Shown here piece after piece: positions 1 through 7,697 of a DNA stretch of 37,057 nt. A model generated the notes under the pieces. The model was not told where the DNA came from and ran no database searches. It saw only the letters and a list, made by a program, of their open reading frames with translations. Within the stretch, counting starts at the first letter, position 1. Every line of letters starts with the position of its first letter. This DNA comes from Lachnospiraceae bacterium (GTDB taxonomy: Bacteria > Bacillota > Clostridia > Lachnospirales > Lachnospiraceae), in the NCBI GenBank assembly GCA_900770225.1, contig CAAGJU010000275.1:1-37057 (forward strand), written 5' to 3'. The position numbers were made by a program, and so were the translations under genes.

Positions 1-90
1 GTACTGCTGAAGGTCAAAACAGTGCTCAACGGCGTTTCAGACTTCTTCAGGATCTGCGATATGAAGGCTACTGACCTATTTGCCTATTAG
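1..90 (+). CDS. Partial reading frame at left edge, unknown
   Basis: An open frame enters from the left edge and stops with TAG after 29 codons, ending in MKATDLFAY. It could be the 3' end of a plus-strand gene, which would make it one of only two plus-strand candidates in a window that is otherwise minus-strand. There is too little sequence to assign a family, and a chance open frame of this length is quite possible. Confidence 0.25.
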   Translation, partial: VLLKVKTVLNGVSDFFRICDMKATDLFAY

Positions 91-148
91 GCTAGATCAC
101 CAACCTGCAAATTAAGCCTACATTTATGATACGTTTGAACAAGAGTTG

Positions 149-532
149 TTATTTCGGGAACCAACTGTTAAGCTGCCCAGCGCTGAAGATCAGCGGAATA
201 ATCCAGAACAGAACCAACCCTCCAATGATTGAGATGATCCACGTTTTTGCAATCTGTGCATCACGCGGATTCTCACTTGTGATCAGTCTCAGCCCGGCAA
301 GCGCCATTGCTACAACCGCAACAATTGTCACAATTGTGCGGACTTGGCTGAATATCGAGTCTGCGCCAAAGGCGTAATCGAACAGATTGGTAGTGGGAGA
401 ATAAACGTGCCAATTTCCGTCGGACTGCGGTTCGAAATCGGTTTTGCCCTGGCAGCCAGACAGCAGCATTGCAGATGTTCCCAGTACGGCTAATTTCATT
501 AGGGATTGCCGTATTCCCTTATTTTTCTGCAC
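149..532 (-). CDS. VirB2/TrbC-like type IV secretion pilin-type lipoprotein
   Basis: The protein has a lipobox (MLLSGC) after a short basic N-terminus, then about 40 polar residues, then two hydrophobic helices separated by a short charged loop (around SENPRDAQIAKTW), ending in SWFPK. Two closely spaced TM helices near the C-terminus are the layout of VirB2/TrbC-type pilins and of the small T4SS pilins of Gram-positive elements. If correct, it would be a membrane pilin subunit of a conjugation channel, lipid-anchored before processing. I chose a GTG start at 532, which gives a normal lipoprotein signal; the same frame is open to 610, and an ATG lies at 499. No other T4SS gene is in the window, so the conjugation role is inferred from topology alone. 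The frame stays open through an AG-rich stretch near 550 that could serve as a distant Shine-Dalgarno sequence. Confidence 0.6.
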   Translation of the reverse strand: MQKNKGIRQSLMKLAVLGTSAMLLSGCQGKTDFEPQSDGNWHVYSPTTNLFDYAFGADSIFSQVRTIVTIVAVVAMALAGLRLITSENPRDAQIAKTWIISIIGGLVLFWIIPLIFSAGQLNSWFPK

Positions 533-818
533 GCCTATTCGTATATTCCCCCTTTCTGTATGTTCTGCGCGGCGCCAGGCGAAGAACGCAGTGCATACTC
601 GTACCGCCATTCTTCAGAAACAATAAAATGCACGCACTCAATTCGAGCACATGCATCTCAAAAGTATTCTGATTCGAAGCCGAAACAAGTATTGCTAGAC
701 GAGCGATGATCTGCGATAAATAGCCAAATCACACTTATCTACGCTAATATACTACATCGTATGATTTATTTTTTCAAGGCAAAATGCAAACCAAAGTATA
801 CGTAACGCAATGCTACAA

Positions 819-1298
819 TTATCCTCGCATAAATGCGCCGATGTCATCCAAAACGGCACGAAGCGCATTAGAGTACTTCTCCGCAACTCTCAGATTTCTT
901 TCTAACTTAGCGTTGTATTCAGCATTCTCTCGCTCACGCTGATACTTTAAGTATGCCTCACGCTCTGCTCTAGCCTTCGCTCTCTGCTCTTCTCTTTCCT
1001 GCCACTGCTTGTCTTCTAACGCTTTTTGCTCGCGCAGCCACGCTTCTACTTTTTTTTCTTGCTCTGGCGTAGGTTGTCTGTAATTCCGCTTGATATTAAG
1101 CTCTGGATATACTGGACTTTCTGGCTCCGCATCGGCAGACGTGGCGCTATTCTCTTCTTCATCGTCGTCATCCGCTCTGTATGGGGACTGTGCATCTTCA
1201 TGCTTCGGATCACGGAAAACGCCGAGGACATTTCCACCTGTCACATAATCATAAAAATACATATCATCCCAGTCATCCCAGCCGTCGATACCTTTCAT
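819..1298 (-). CDS. Hypothetical acidic protein with charged coiled coil
   Basis: 159 aa with a near-ideal ribosome binding site (AAAGGAGG) 5 bases before ATG. Residues 1-40 are aromatic and Asp-rich (GWDDWDDMYFYDY). A very acidic linker with DDDDEEE follows, then from about residue 75 a continuous Glu/Arg/Lys/Ala-rich stretch that should form a long helix or coiled coil. There is no signal peptide or membrane segment, and I recognise no family. It lies between the pilin-like lipoprotein and the membrane protein at 1408-1845, so a structural or adaptor role in a membrane complex is conceivable but only a guess. Confidence 0.7.
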   Translation of the reverse strand: MKGIDGWDDWDDMYFYDYVTGGNVLGVFRDPKHEDAQSPYRADDDDEEENSATSADAEPESPVYPELNIKRNYRQPTPEQEKKVEAWLREQKALEDKQWQEREEQRAKARAEREAYLKYQRERENAEYNAKLERNLRVAEKYSNALRAVLDDIGAFMRG

Positions 1299-1407
1299 AT
1301 GCGCGCCTCCTTTCTTTCAGCATAGCGCAATTTTGATTTATTGCTCAATGAGATTTATTTATATCTCATCTAAAGATATATTATTCGATTCTTTAGAGAA
1401 ATGCAAA

Positions 1408-1845
1408 TCACTTGAATTCCTTGAAATCGTCTGCACTAATATGCGCATCATTTCGGGGCAAGTTTGAATCCGAATAGTACGCCAGTTTGTACTTGTCTGG
1501 AAGCTCTTCTGCGGTAATACTTTCTGGACTAATTGGCGGATGCTCTCGGACATATTCCGTTGCATACGCTTTAGCATCCTCGTCAGCATGAGCAAGGCGC
1601 GCCTTTTGATCACCGATCAGCGCATCATATTGATCGATCTCCGCCTGTATTTTCCGTTTTTGATCGGAATAAATGCGGTCAAGGATTGATCGGCGAGAAA
1701 AAATAAAATAAATCAAAGAGCAAACAATAAAGTAGAGCGGAGTACGCGCAATTGTCTCTATACCAAGCGCAATCACCAAAATGCCAACCCACACGGCCTT
1801 CAGAATCTCGGAATTGTCCTCGCGCTCATTCTTATCAGCATCCAT
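1408..1845 (-). CDS. Small membrane protein with cytoplasmic helical tail
   Basis: 145 aa. After an acidic N-terminus (about 15 residues), residues 16-50 contain one long or two short hydrophobic helices; a basic segment (SRRSILDRIYSDQKRK) and a charged helical tail follow. The ATG is 2 bases after the stop of the NERD gene, and its ribosome binding site (AGAGGG) lies inside that gene's last codons, so the two are almost certainly co-translated. The pairing suggests it is a membrane partner of the NERD protein. I do not recognise a named family. Confidence 0.7.
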   Translation of the reverse strand: MDADKNEREDNSEILKAVWVGILVIALGIETIARTPLYFIVCSLIYFIFSRRSILDRIYSDQKRKIQAEIDQYDALIGDQKARLAHADEDAKAYATEYVREHPPISPESITAEELPDKYKLAYYSDSNLPRNDAHISADDFKEFK

Positions 1846-1847
1846 TA

Positions 1848-3743
1848 TTAAGCCCTCTTTCCTGACTGACTATTTGGTACATGCGTCTCTGCAAAATCCG
1901 CAAGCATTTTGAAGTATTCCGCGGCAGCTTTTATATACTCCGAACGAATATATAAAAGATTATTAAACTGACCATCAGCTATAAGCCCCGATTCATAGTC
2001 GCCTGGCAATAGATGACCTGGATCGTCCGCTGAAAGCATATTGCTTCGTGCAGTTGGATAAAATGAATAGTCCTTACCCTTAACTTTGTTTATTAGCTCA
2101 ATTATTAAACGTGGATAGTACAGCATGCGATTATTGTGGTAAAACTCACAGATAGTGCCTATATATTCAGCTTTATGCATCAATCTTACATAATTTGGAA
2201 TTTCATAGTTATATCTCCGATCAGTCGTTTTTGCTGAAAGAATGGCTCGAATAATCTTTTCGCGGGTATCCTGATCAATGCTTATACGGCTCTTTCCGAT
2301 ATCCGCTAAGAGATCATCAACGCCATTTCCGCGGTCATAAACATATACGGGAATAGTTGCAGTTGGTGCGCTAATCGTACAGTGCTGATTCACCATAAAC
2401 ACGGATGGATGAATTGCATCTTCCGAAACAATTCCTTTCAGAATCTTTCTAAGCACATCTGCGTGATATTTAGACTGCCCGATCGGATTGTCCTTTCGTT
2501 TTTCTCCGGTGGCCCGATCTATTATGCCATCATCGCCAATAATGAAATCACCGTTCCAGTTCTTCACTTCAATGGTATATATGCCTTTTGTGCACACCAG
2601 GATAATATCGTTTTCTGCAAGATCATTTATGCCCGGTACCGTTAGTGTCGCACCACAGATTGCTTGTGAAGAAGCGTCAACTTTGCTCACCATATCAACA
2701 ATATTGGAAATAATTGCTTCACCTTCAGCGCCAGCTTTGATCTGTTCATATTGTTTTATAAGAGCGTTCATAATATCTCGTTCCGCGGACTTTTCCAATC
2801 GATCTTCGTCTGCGCTCCATGGCATATCAATCTCAGCAAGCAATGCGTTTTTATCATCATAGTAGCCACGATCCGCTGCGTATAGATATTCGCTTGTTAT
2901 GTGTTTTGTTATGTTATTGCAGAATACATCCCTAACCACAATAGGAGCATACGGAAAGTTCAGGTCCATAGTGCCTCCTTTGGTGGAATCTTGTTCTATA
3001 AGCGTAACCGTAAACTTTTTATTCATGAGATCAAGCAGTTCCTGATTGGTTAGCGATACTGTCATTGATTTACGGTTATATTGCTCCGTATTTGTGACTT
3101 TTAAGTATTCTTTTTTACGAGCTGTGATAAAGGCAAGCAAGTCATCGAATCTCTTCTTTTCATACACTCGCGGATTGACGTCCTTCATGTCATCACTCAA
3201 AAACCGATAAACAGTAGGAGTTACGCCGTGTGATTCTATGAAAGCTTTCTTTTCACTCAGATGATATTTTTGATCAGCCCAAGCACGGAATCGTTCTTCT
3301 TCTGCAGGAACATATGTCTTCCATACAGCGAATGCGCTGTCACTCTGCGCTTTCGCGATCTCATATTCATTTTCTTTAGCTTTTTCCTGAGATTTAAGTT
3401 CATCCATTTCTTTCAGCTCTGCTCTGTTCGCATGTGTAAAGCCACGAGCAAAGGCGTAAAGTACACAGGCAAGCGCCACATCGAATACGCCAAGGAAAAA
3501 GTTGTCTCGGGCCATGACTATAAACGCGTGTACGAACCCGATGAGTACAACGACAGTTTCTCCAACGCGCATCCGTTTAGCTTCTGGTACTGCCTCTCGC
3601 AGAAGCATGAGCGCAATGAGGCATACAGCGCCGATTATCTCTAAAAAGCGATTTGCCTGATATGCAAGAGCATCAAAATAAAAATACAGTACAAGAACAC
3701 CTCCGGCAAAAGCCAGTACGCGCCTGTCACGCAGCTTTTCCAT
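1848..3743 (-). CDS. NERD-domain membrane protein
   Basis: 631 aa. Residues 8-100 carry about four hydrophobic helices, followed by a charged coiled-coil region (105-165). Residues about 339-450 match the NERD (nuclease-related) domain: a GEAIISNIV start, then ENDIILVC, the IEVKNWNG signature (E392, K394) and a downstream Gln (Q423) in a PD-(D/E)XK-like layout. NERD domains are thought to be nuclease-like; in membrane proteins their substrates are unknown. The last 180 residues are unassigned. The gene heads a two-gene unit with 1408-1845. The start ATG has only a weak ribosome binding site. A role in DNA processing at the membrane (transfer or exclusion) is inference. Confidence 0.8.
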   Translation of the reverse strand: MEKLRDRRVLAFAGGVLVLYFYFDALAYQANRFLEIIGAVCLIALMLLREAVPEAKRMRVGETVVVLIGFVHAFIVMARDNFFLGVFDVALACVLYAFARGFTHANRAELKEMDELKSQEKAKENEYEIAKAQSDSAFAVWKTYVPAEEERFRAWADQKYHLSEKKAFIESHGVTPTVYRFLSDDMKDVNPRVYEKKRFDDLLAFITARKKEYLKVTNTEQYNRKSMTVSLTNQELLDLMNKKFTVTLIEQDSTKGGTMDLNFPYAPIVVRDVFCNNITKHITSEYLYAADRGYYDDKNALLAEIDMPWSADEDRLEKSAERDIMNALIKQYEQIKAGAEGEAIISNIVDMVSKVDASSQAICGATLTVPGINDLAENDIILVCTKGIYTIEVKNWNGDFIIGDDGIIDRATGEKRKDNPIGQSKYHADVLRKILKGIVSEDAIHPSVFMVNQHCTISAPTATIPVYVYDRGNGVDDLLADIGKSRISIDQDTREKIIRAILSAKTTDRRYNYEIPNYVRLMHKAEYIGTICEFYHNNRMLYYPRLIIELINKVKGKDYSFYPTARSNMLSADDPGHLLPGDYESGLIADGQFNNLLYIRSEYIKAAAEYFKMLADFAETHVPNSQSGKRA

Positions 3744-3816
3744 ACGTCATCCCCGCTATTCTTGCTCACAATCATATCACTGCTTGTGCAATCTCCGAAA
3801 GACCCACGCAAGCAAT

Positions 3817-3837
3817 AAAAAAGCCCCGAATCGGGGC
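3817..3837 (-). terminator. Intrinsic terminator
   Basis: GCCCCG/CGGGGC stem with a three-base loop, followed on the minus strand by six T. It terminates the small gene at 3887-4102 and separates it from the NERD unit. Confidence 0.8.
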
Positions 3838-3886
3838 GAGTATATATGAATGCTGATAATAAGCTTTGAGCTGAGAGAGAATTGAT

Positions 3887-4102
3887 TCAGCAGGCGCCTG
3901 CAAGGTGCGCTTCAATCGCATTATCCATGGCATCTACGAGCGCGGCCTGATAACGGCGGTCGTTGACAATGATGCAGTCAGCGGATTCCGCAATCTTCTG
4001 GATATCCTCTGAGCTGAACGTTCTGCCCCAGTAGCGGCAGTTGTCTTCGACTTCGGAGCGAATCATACGAGGTGTGATAACAAGATCTTCGCTGTTTTCC
4101 AT
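3887..4102 (-). CDS. Hypothetical 71-aa protein
   Basis: Starts MENSEDLVITPRMI, with GGAGGT 6 bases before the ATG at 4102; the upstream in-frame start at 4120 has no such site. It is a small acidic soluble protein with no signal or membrane helix and no family that I recognise. It appears to be a single-gene transcription unit, with a promoter (4122-4151) directly in front and a terminator (3817-3837) behind. Confidence 0.65.
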   Translation of the reverse strand: MENSEDLVITPRMIRSEVEDNCRYWGRTFSSEDIQKIAESADCIIVNDRRYQAALVDAMDNAIEAHLAGAC

Positions 4103-4121
4103 AGAATACCTCCATGCCATA

Positions 4122-4151
4122 AGTATACGGCGTTAAGCACTTGTTGTGCAA
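4122..4151 (-). promoter_or_regulatory. Sigma-A-type promoter for the 71-aa gene
   Basis: On the minus strand TTGCAC is followed after 18 bases by TATACT. Transcription would begin only about 12 bases before the start codon, just upstream of GGAGGT. The promoter lacks the palindromes of P1-P3, so this gene seems to be outside that regulon. Confidence 0.5.
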
Positions 4152-4300
4152 TACCTGTTTTGCATATTCGGCGCATGAAAGCGTAAATTTCCTGCTTTCT
4201 GCACCACTTTTGCCTAATTATTTGACCATTATGCGCCAGATTAAGGCTTAACATGCATCACTTTGTTTCTGAAACAGCATTCTTTCTGAAAGTGCGCAGT

Positions 4301-4321
4301 CCGGGTCGGAATCCGTCCCGG
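4301..4321 (-). terminator. Terminator-like hairpin without clear U-tract
   Basis: CCGGGTCGG, loop AAT, CCGTCCCGG: nine base pairs with one mismatch, directly behind the stop of the 290-aa gene. No T-run follows on the minus strand, so termination may be weak or factor-assisted. Its core CGGAATCCGTCCCG recurs exactly near 35943-35956. Confidence 0.45.
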
Positions 4322-4322
4322 C

Positions 4323-5195
4323 CTAGTGCGCTTCCAGAATCTGAGGCGCAGTATATCCCCAGATCAGATATGTCATAACATCCGTGCCTTCGTTGTATTT
4401 AGCGTCTACATACGTCCATGATTTGTTCAGTTTTTTCGCGATTTTGGCCTTTGAAAGGCCATGGAACGAGTCCATGATCACCGCGCTGATATCTGCACCA
4501 TCAAATGGGTAATCCGCAATCGAGTCAATGCACGACAGAATCGTGCCGCACGTATCGTAATAATCGATATCGCTCCTGCGCTGGAAGTGCTCATCCATCA
4601 GTTGCGGCCCCATCAGCAGGAGCAACTGCATATTGTGATATGCGATCTGAATATCAGGCGCGCTCTTGCGCACGGTATCGCTGATCTGCGCGGTGAGTGG
4701 ATCGAGTCTGCGCCATAGACTAGCACACAGCTTTTCCAGCGCTTTCTTGTACGCGGTCTGCACGAGATACTTGGATACGTCCGGGGCGCCTTCCATATGG
4801 ATTGCGCGCACCGCTGCGCCGCCATTCTTGGTCAGCGCAGGATTCGCCAGCGCTTCATCGATCACCGCGAGCGCCTTGTCCGTCATGGACAGCGCCTGCA
4901 CCTGCGCGGACATCGTGTACTCCGCGCGTAAGCCGAACACTTCGTCGGACGCCTGCATCGCGGACGAGATCGCGCTGAGATCAAGGCTCAGCGCTTTCCG
5001 TGTGCGCGCAGCCCACGTCTGAAGCGGGTGCACCGACAGCATCAGCAGCGCATTACGGTAGCGCGGATGCTCGGCCCATAGCTCGTTCATTGCCTTCTGC
5101 GCGGCCTTCCCATGCGCGGACGTTGTATATACGCGCTGGATGCCGCCGCACTCATCGTCGATAGCGCTGATAAACGCCTGAACATCATTCGCCAT
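4323..5195 (-). CDS. Hypothetical protein with possible C-terminal HTH
   Basis: 290 aa, largely helical and without a membrane segment. Near the C-terminus, SFHGLSKAKIAKKLNKSWTY resembles a helix-turn-helix of the sigma region 4 / ArpU-like kind (Lys/Ala/Ile-rich helix, short turn, second helix). The rest is Ala/Ser/Leu-rich and unassigned. A good ribosome binding site (GGGAGG) precedes the ATG, which overlaps the upstream gene by 11 bases, so the two form one unit. The DNA is much richer in GCGC than the NERD gene to its left, matching the dnaN-like composition class. A DNA-binding or late-regulator role is a guess from the HTH alone. Confidence 0.65.
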   Translation of the reverse strand: MANDVQAFISAIDDECGGIQRVYTTSAHGKAAQKAMNELWAEHPRYRNALLMLSVHPLQTWAARTRKALSLDLSAISSAMQASDEVFGLRAEYTMSAQVQALSMTDKALAVIDEALANPALTKNGGAAVRAIHMEGAPDVSKYLVQTAYKKALEKLCASLWRRLDPLTAQISDTVRKSAPDIQIAYHNMQLLLLMGPQLMDEHFQRRSDIDYYDTCGTILSCIDSIADYPFDGADISAVIMDSFHGLSKAKIAKKLNKSWTYVDAKYNEGTDVMTYLIWGYTAPQILEAH

Positions 5196-5649
5196 GGCGC
5201 GCCTCCCGGTTCTGCGCAGGGATGCGCGCGCTTCCGCATTTCAGCGCACGCGCAGCATCCGAGAGAGCGCTGTCAGAACCGTATACCGCAAGCTGAACGT
5301 TAGCGCCTGAGACGGTGTTAGCGATGGCACCCCATAAGTCACGATCGCGCGTCTGCTCGGAAAATATGCCGTCTTCCTTGTACTCCGTCATCCATTCAAA
5401 TGCGACTTCATCACAGCTCGTATAGACTTCAAGGCGCATATTGTGCAATGAATTAGCGCGCAGGAATCCAAGCAGACTTAGCAGTACGATGCGGTGATGC
5501 GTCATATCGTCATCCGATTCATAGCTGTTGACGGGTAAGCGCATAAAACGCCCGCTGTAGCCAACAGACATCATTGACACACCGCGGTGCTTTCCGTATA
5601 AAGAAGTACCAATAAGAAGCTGTACAGTACGCATGTTCTTGCTCTTCAT
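5185..5649 (-). CDS. RNase H-fold-like protein, catalytic residues not conserved
   Basis: About 154 aa. By eye it follows the course of RNase HI: an opening strand VQLLIGTSLYG where RNase HI has its TDGS strand; a helix after MTHHRIVLLSLLGFL where the catalytic Glu helix would be; then LEVYTSCDEV in place of the STDSQYV strand, and RDRDLWGAI in place of VDLWQRL. The acidic residues at the three catalytic positions appear replaced (Gly, Val, Ser). So it may be an inactive RNase H fold used for nucleic-acid or protein binding. The start is uncertain: ATG at 5649 or 5634, both with weak ribosome binding sites. It shares an 11-base overlap with the next gene. The fold call is my own unaided alignment and moderate at best. 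Confidence 0.55.
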   Translation of the reverse strand: MKSKNMRTVQLLIGTSLYGKHRGVSMMSVGYSGRFMRLPVNSYESDDDMTHHRIVLLSLLGFLRANSLHNMRLEVYTSCDEVAFEWMTEYKEDGIFSEQTRDRDLWGAIANTVSGANVQLAVYGSDSALSDAARALKCGSARIPAQNREARHGE

Positions 5650-5679
5650 ATATCGAATGATACGGAGCACAGGCCGTTA

Positions 5680-5690
5680 TGCATTTTGCA
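5680..5690 (-). promoter_or_regulatory. Operator-like palindrome TGCAAAATGCA (P5)
   Basis: This 11-base near-palindrome lies about 30 bases before the RNase-H-like gene, within TTTGCAAAATGCATA, which is repeated exactly upstream of the surface operon at 30440-30454. It resembles the TGC(A/G)AnnCGCA element of promoters P1-P3. A possible -10 (TATCAT) lies at 5657-5662. Confidence 0.4.
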
Positions 5691-5743
5691 AAGTGTTCGC
5701 CAAAAACGGCTTGTTGGCACGGTGTTGTGCAATTTTCAGGTAC

Positions 5744-5774
5744 AAAAAGGCGCCTCCGAAATGATCGGAAGCGC
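5744..5774 (-). terminator. Terminator of the replication/nucleotide operon
   Basis: On the minus strand a ten-base stem GCGCTTCCGA/TCGGAGGCGC (one G-U pair) with a five-base loop runs into a T-tract. It lies 6 bases behind the nucleotidase gene and ends the operon that starts at P1. Confidence 0.85.
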
Positions 5775-5780
5775 TGTGAA

Positions 5781-6275
5781 TCAGAGACTTGCGATAGCTG
5801 AGATGGTGCCGACGATATGCGCCGAATCCATCTGATTTGAAACACGGTAGCCACGCCAAGTGCCGCGGGAATTGTTGATGCCGTTAAGATACTTCACGCC
5901 GACGAATCCCGCGCCCGTCGACTCCCACGCGTTCAGATTGCGCGTGTAATCATCGACAAGGAACGCGCGCTGATCGGCTTCAAGGCTCACATAGTTCGCC
6001 TTGTTTTCGCCGCACGGCAGGAAAATTGCCGGTACGTTAATTCCGTATCTGCGCAACCATTCTTCCTTCTCTGCATGATAGATAGCGCCCGGGTATACAG
6101 CGGACAGAATCATCACATTGTATTTCAGGCGCACCAGTTCATGCAGTGAGTCGATCATCAGCGCGTCCGGTTCCCGGCTCAGAAAATAACCGGGAACGAA
6201 CGTGTCTTCATACGATGATGCGGTATCCCATTTTGCAAGGACACCATCCATGTCGAAGAAGATAATCGGCTTCAT
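5781..6275 (-). CDS. HAD-family 5'(3')-deoxyribonucleotidase-like protein
   Basis: 164 aa. Begins MKPIIFFDMDGVLAKW, the HAD motif I (DMDGVLA) with both aspartates. Motif II is likely in MILSAVYPG (Ser), then a Lys-containing stretch (GENKANYV), and motif III/IV in FLVDDYTRNL (Asp-Asp). Length and motif order fit small cytosolic type C 5'-deoxyribonucleotidases, which remove the phosphate from dNMPs. It overlaps the kinase gene by four bases (ATGA), so the two are translationally coupled. Together with NrdD they point to control of deoxynucleotide pools during element replication. Some phage homologues act on other phosphoesters, so the substrate is inferred. Confidence 0.75.
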   Translation of the reverse strand: MKPIIFFDMDGVLAKWDTASSYEDTFVPGYFLSREPDALMIDSLHELVRLKYNVMILSAVYPGAIYHAEKEEWLRRYGINVPAIFLPCGENKANYVSLEADQRAFLVDDYTRNLNAWESTGAGFVGVKYLNGINNSRGTWRGYRVSNQMDSAHIVGTISAIASL

Positions 6276-6802
6276 ACGCGTGCCTCCGCATCGGTGATGA
6301 GATTATGCAGCTTCTCCACGGTCTGATCAAGGTCTTCGTTATAGATAACCCAATCAGTCCCTGTAGCGCTGACATTATGTACTGCATCGAACGCCATGCG
6401 CTGACGAATTGCGCTAGAACTGTCACCGCGCGCAGCCATACGGCGCTCGCATTCGGCAGTTGACGCAACCAGCCATATCACTACCAGACCTTTCGACCCA
6501 TGGTAGTTCTTGCGCAGGTTTTCAATACCGGCTTTATCAACCACATAAATATCATTGCGATCAATCTCTTCGGCCGTCACGCCGTACTGATGGCCGTCAA
6601 ACATGGTGTATGCCACCATATTCGGCCGGATTTTATTAAATTCGTCGGTAGAGAGAAACACGTGGTTCCTCTCGCCGACAAACCGTGGCTTGCGGTCCGT
6701 GTATGATGCAATCTGCGTGTAGCCGTACCGCTCACAGAGCAGATCAGCTACGCTGGATTTTCCTACGCCGGACCGCCCATAAAGCAAATAAATATTCTTC
6801 AT
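6272..6802 (-). CDS. Guanylate-kinase-like nucleoside monophosphate kinase
   Basis: 176 aa. The P-loop GRSGVGKSS lies at residues 9-17. SYTDRKPRFVGERNHVFLS follows, resembling the guanylate kinase NMP-binding segment (TTR.PR.GE..G..Y.F), and later ECERRMAARGDSS resembles a lid. Such enzymes phosphorylate (d)GMP or a modified phage dNMP. The length is close to, but shorter than, cellular Gmk (about 205 aa). Ribosome binding site GAGGTGATGCT. The overlapping nucleotidase behind it and the NrdD encoded elsewhere in the window support a role in dNTP supply or nucleotide discrimination. The exact base specificity cannot be read from the sequence. Confidence 0.75.
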   Translation of the reverse strand: MKNIYLLYGRSGVGKSSVADLLCERYGYTQIASYTDRKPRFVGERNHVFLSTDEFNKIRPNMVAYTMFDGHQYGVTAEEIDRNDIYVVDKAGIENLRKNYHGSKGLVVIWLVASTAECERRMAARGDSSSAIRQRMAFDAVHNVSATGTDWVIYNEDLDQTVEKLHNLITDAEARV

Positions 6803-6811
6803 AGCATCACC

Positions 6812-7075
6812 TCATCCAATCATGGCGCCGTAATCGCCATCATGAAAGTCAAAGCAGAGACCATTCCCGGCTTTGATTTCCCCGCTTGCGATATTTCTCG
6901 CCAGTTTGCGAATAAACGGCATAACCATATTCGCGAAGCAAACGCCCGAGATATCCCAAGCACCGCCAGACTTCTGATTAGCCGTCAGACCGAATTGGCT
7001 GACGATTATCAGCATTGCGTCTGTGTGCCCGTCAATTGGCGTAACAGCACCGGAAATCGTCATGCAGTTAACCAT
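6812..7075 (-). CDS. Hypothetical 87-aa protein
   Basis: Begins MVNCMTISGAVTPIDGHTDAML, has a good ribosome binding site (GAGGAGG) and overlaps the upstream gene by 8 bases. Small, with several Cys and Gly-rich turns (KSGGAWDISGV), and no signal peptide. No family recognised. It belongs to the co-translated run between IscB and the kinase. Confidence 0.65.
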   Translation of the reverse strand: MVNCMTISGAVTPIDGHTDAMLIIVSQFGLTANQKSGGAWDISGVCFANMVMPFIRKLARNIASGEIKAGNGLCFDFHDGDYGAMIG

Positions 7076-7469
7076 TGCGAACCTCCTCGGCGTGTTCGAG
7101 AATCGCCTGCTTCACGCTGTCAGGCAATCTCTGTGCAAATGTCCAGGGATCGTCAAGCCCGTCGTAGAACACGAAGGTTTGCGACGATACATCTTTGCAA
7201 GCACCGTTTTTAAAAACGGTCATTACGCCATCTTCGTCATCTTCATCACACTTTGCGTGCATCGTTCCGCTGGCGATCAGCGGTGCGATTTCGGTGCAAA
7301 GATCATCTGCTAAACCGTAAGACCGCCAGTCATAAAACGACGCGTCAAAGCGCGTCCCAACATCATAAAAAACATTAAAGCGGTACTCCTTTAAGATGGA
7401 CAGCAGTTCATCCCTCTTCCCAGGCAACGGCTCAATGTTTGTCAGCGTAATTTCCCAGTATGTACTCAT
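7068..7469 (-). CDS. Hypothetical 133-aa protein
   Basis: Starts MSTYWEITLTNIEPLPGKRDELLSI, with AAGGAG 12 bases before the ATG. Acidic (DEDDEDG in the middle), mixed alpha/beta, soluble. The opening strand and helix are compatible with a small ferredoxin-like fold, but I cannot assign a family. It lies 27 bases after the 64-aa Cys-rich gene and overlaps the 87-aa gene. Confidence 0.65.
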   Translation of the reverse strand: MSTYWEITLTNIEPLPGKRDELLSILKEYRFNVFYDVGTRFDASFYDWRSYGLADDLCTEIAPLIASGTMHAKCDEDDEDGVMTVFKNGACKDVSSQTFVFYDGLDDPWTFAQRLPDSVKQAILEHAEEVRNG

Positions 7470-7496
7470 AATTCGTTTTCTCCTTCCGCCTGTTCT

Positions 7497-7691
7497 TCAG
7501 GCATTTGTATTTGCCGCACCGGTCTCATGGATCGGCACCCAATGCTCGCAAACGTCTGTGCGGTAAGCTTCGAGCAGGAACTCTCTGAATTCCTGCTCAT
7601 CTGTCCCACACATTGCGGCTTCAAAAACATGCCGAGCATGCGGGCAAATACTTCTCAGCCCGCATGTCAAACAGCATTTTTCTTCACTCAT
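7497..7691 (-). CDS. Small Cys-rich protein, ribosome binding site apparently displaced
   Basis: 64 aa, MSEEKCCLTCGLRSICPHARHV, with CxxC and further Cys/His residues suggesting a small zinc-binding module. Its neighbours in the operon have clear purine-rich ribosome binding sites, but the 20 bases before this ATG hold none; instead they are the tail of the IscB insertion. I infer that the insertion removed the native site, so the gene may now be poorly translated or depend on coupling from iscB, whose stop is 6 bases upstream. Confidence 0.6.
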   Translation of the reverse strand: MSEEKCCLTCGLRSICPHARHVFEAAMCGTDEQEFREFLLEAYRTDVCEHWVPIHETGAANTNA

Positions 7692-7697
7692 AGAACA

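Noticed and set aside
4103..4322. tRNA or riboswitch in the gap before the 71-aa gene
   Set aside because: No cloverleaf, CCA or T-loop sequence and no known aptamer core; only a promoter and a terminator-like hairpin are visible.
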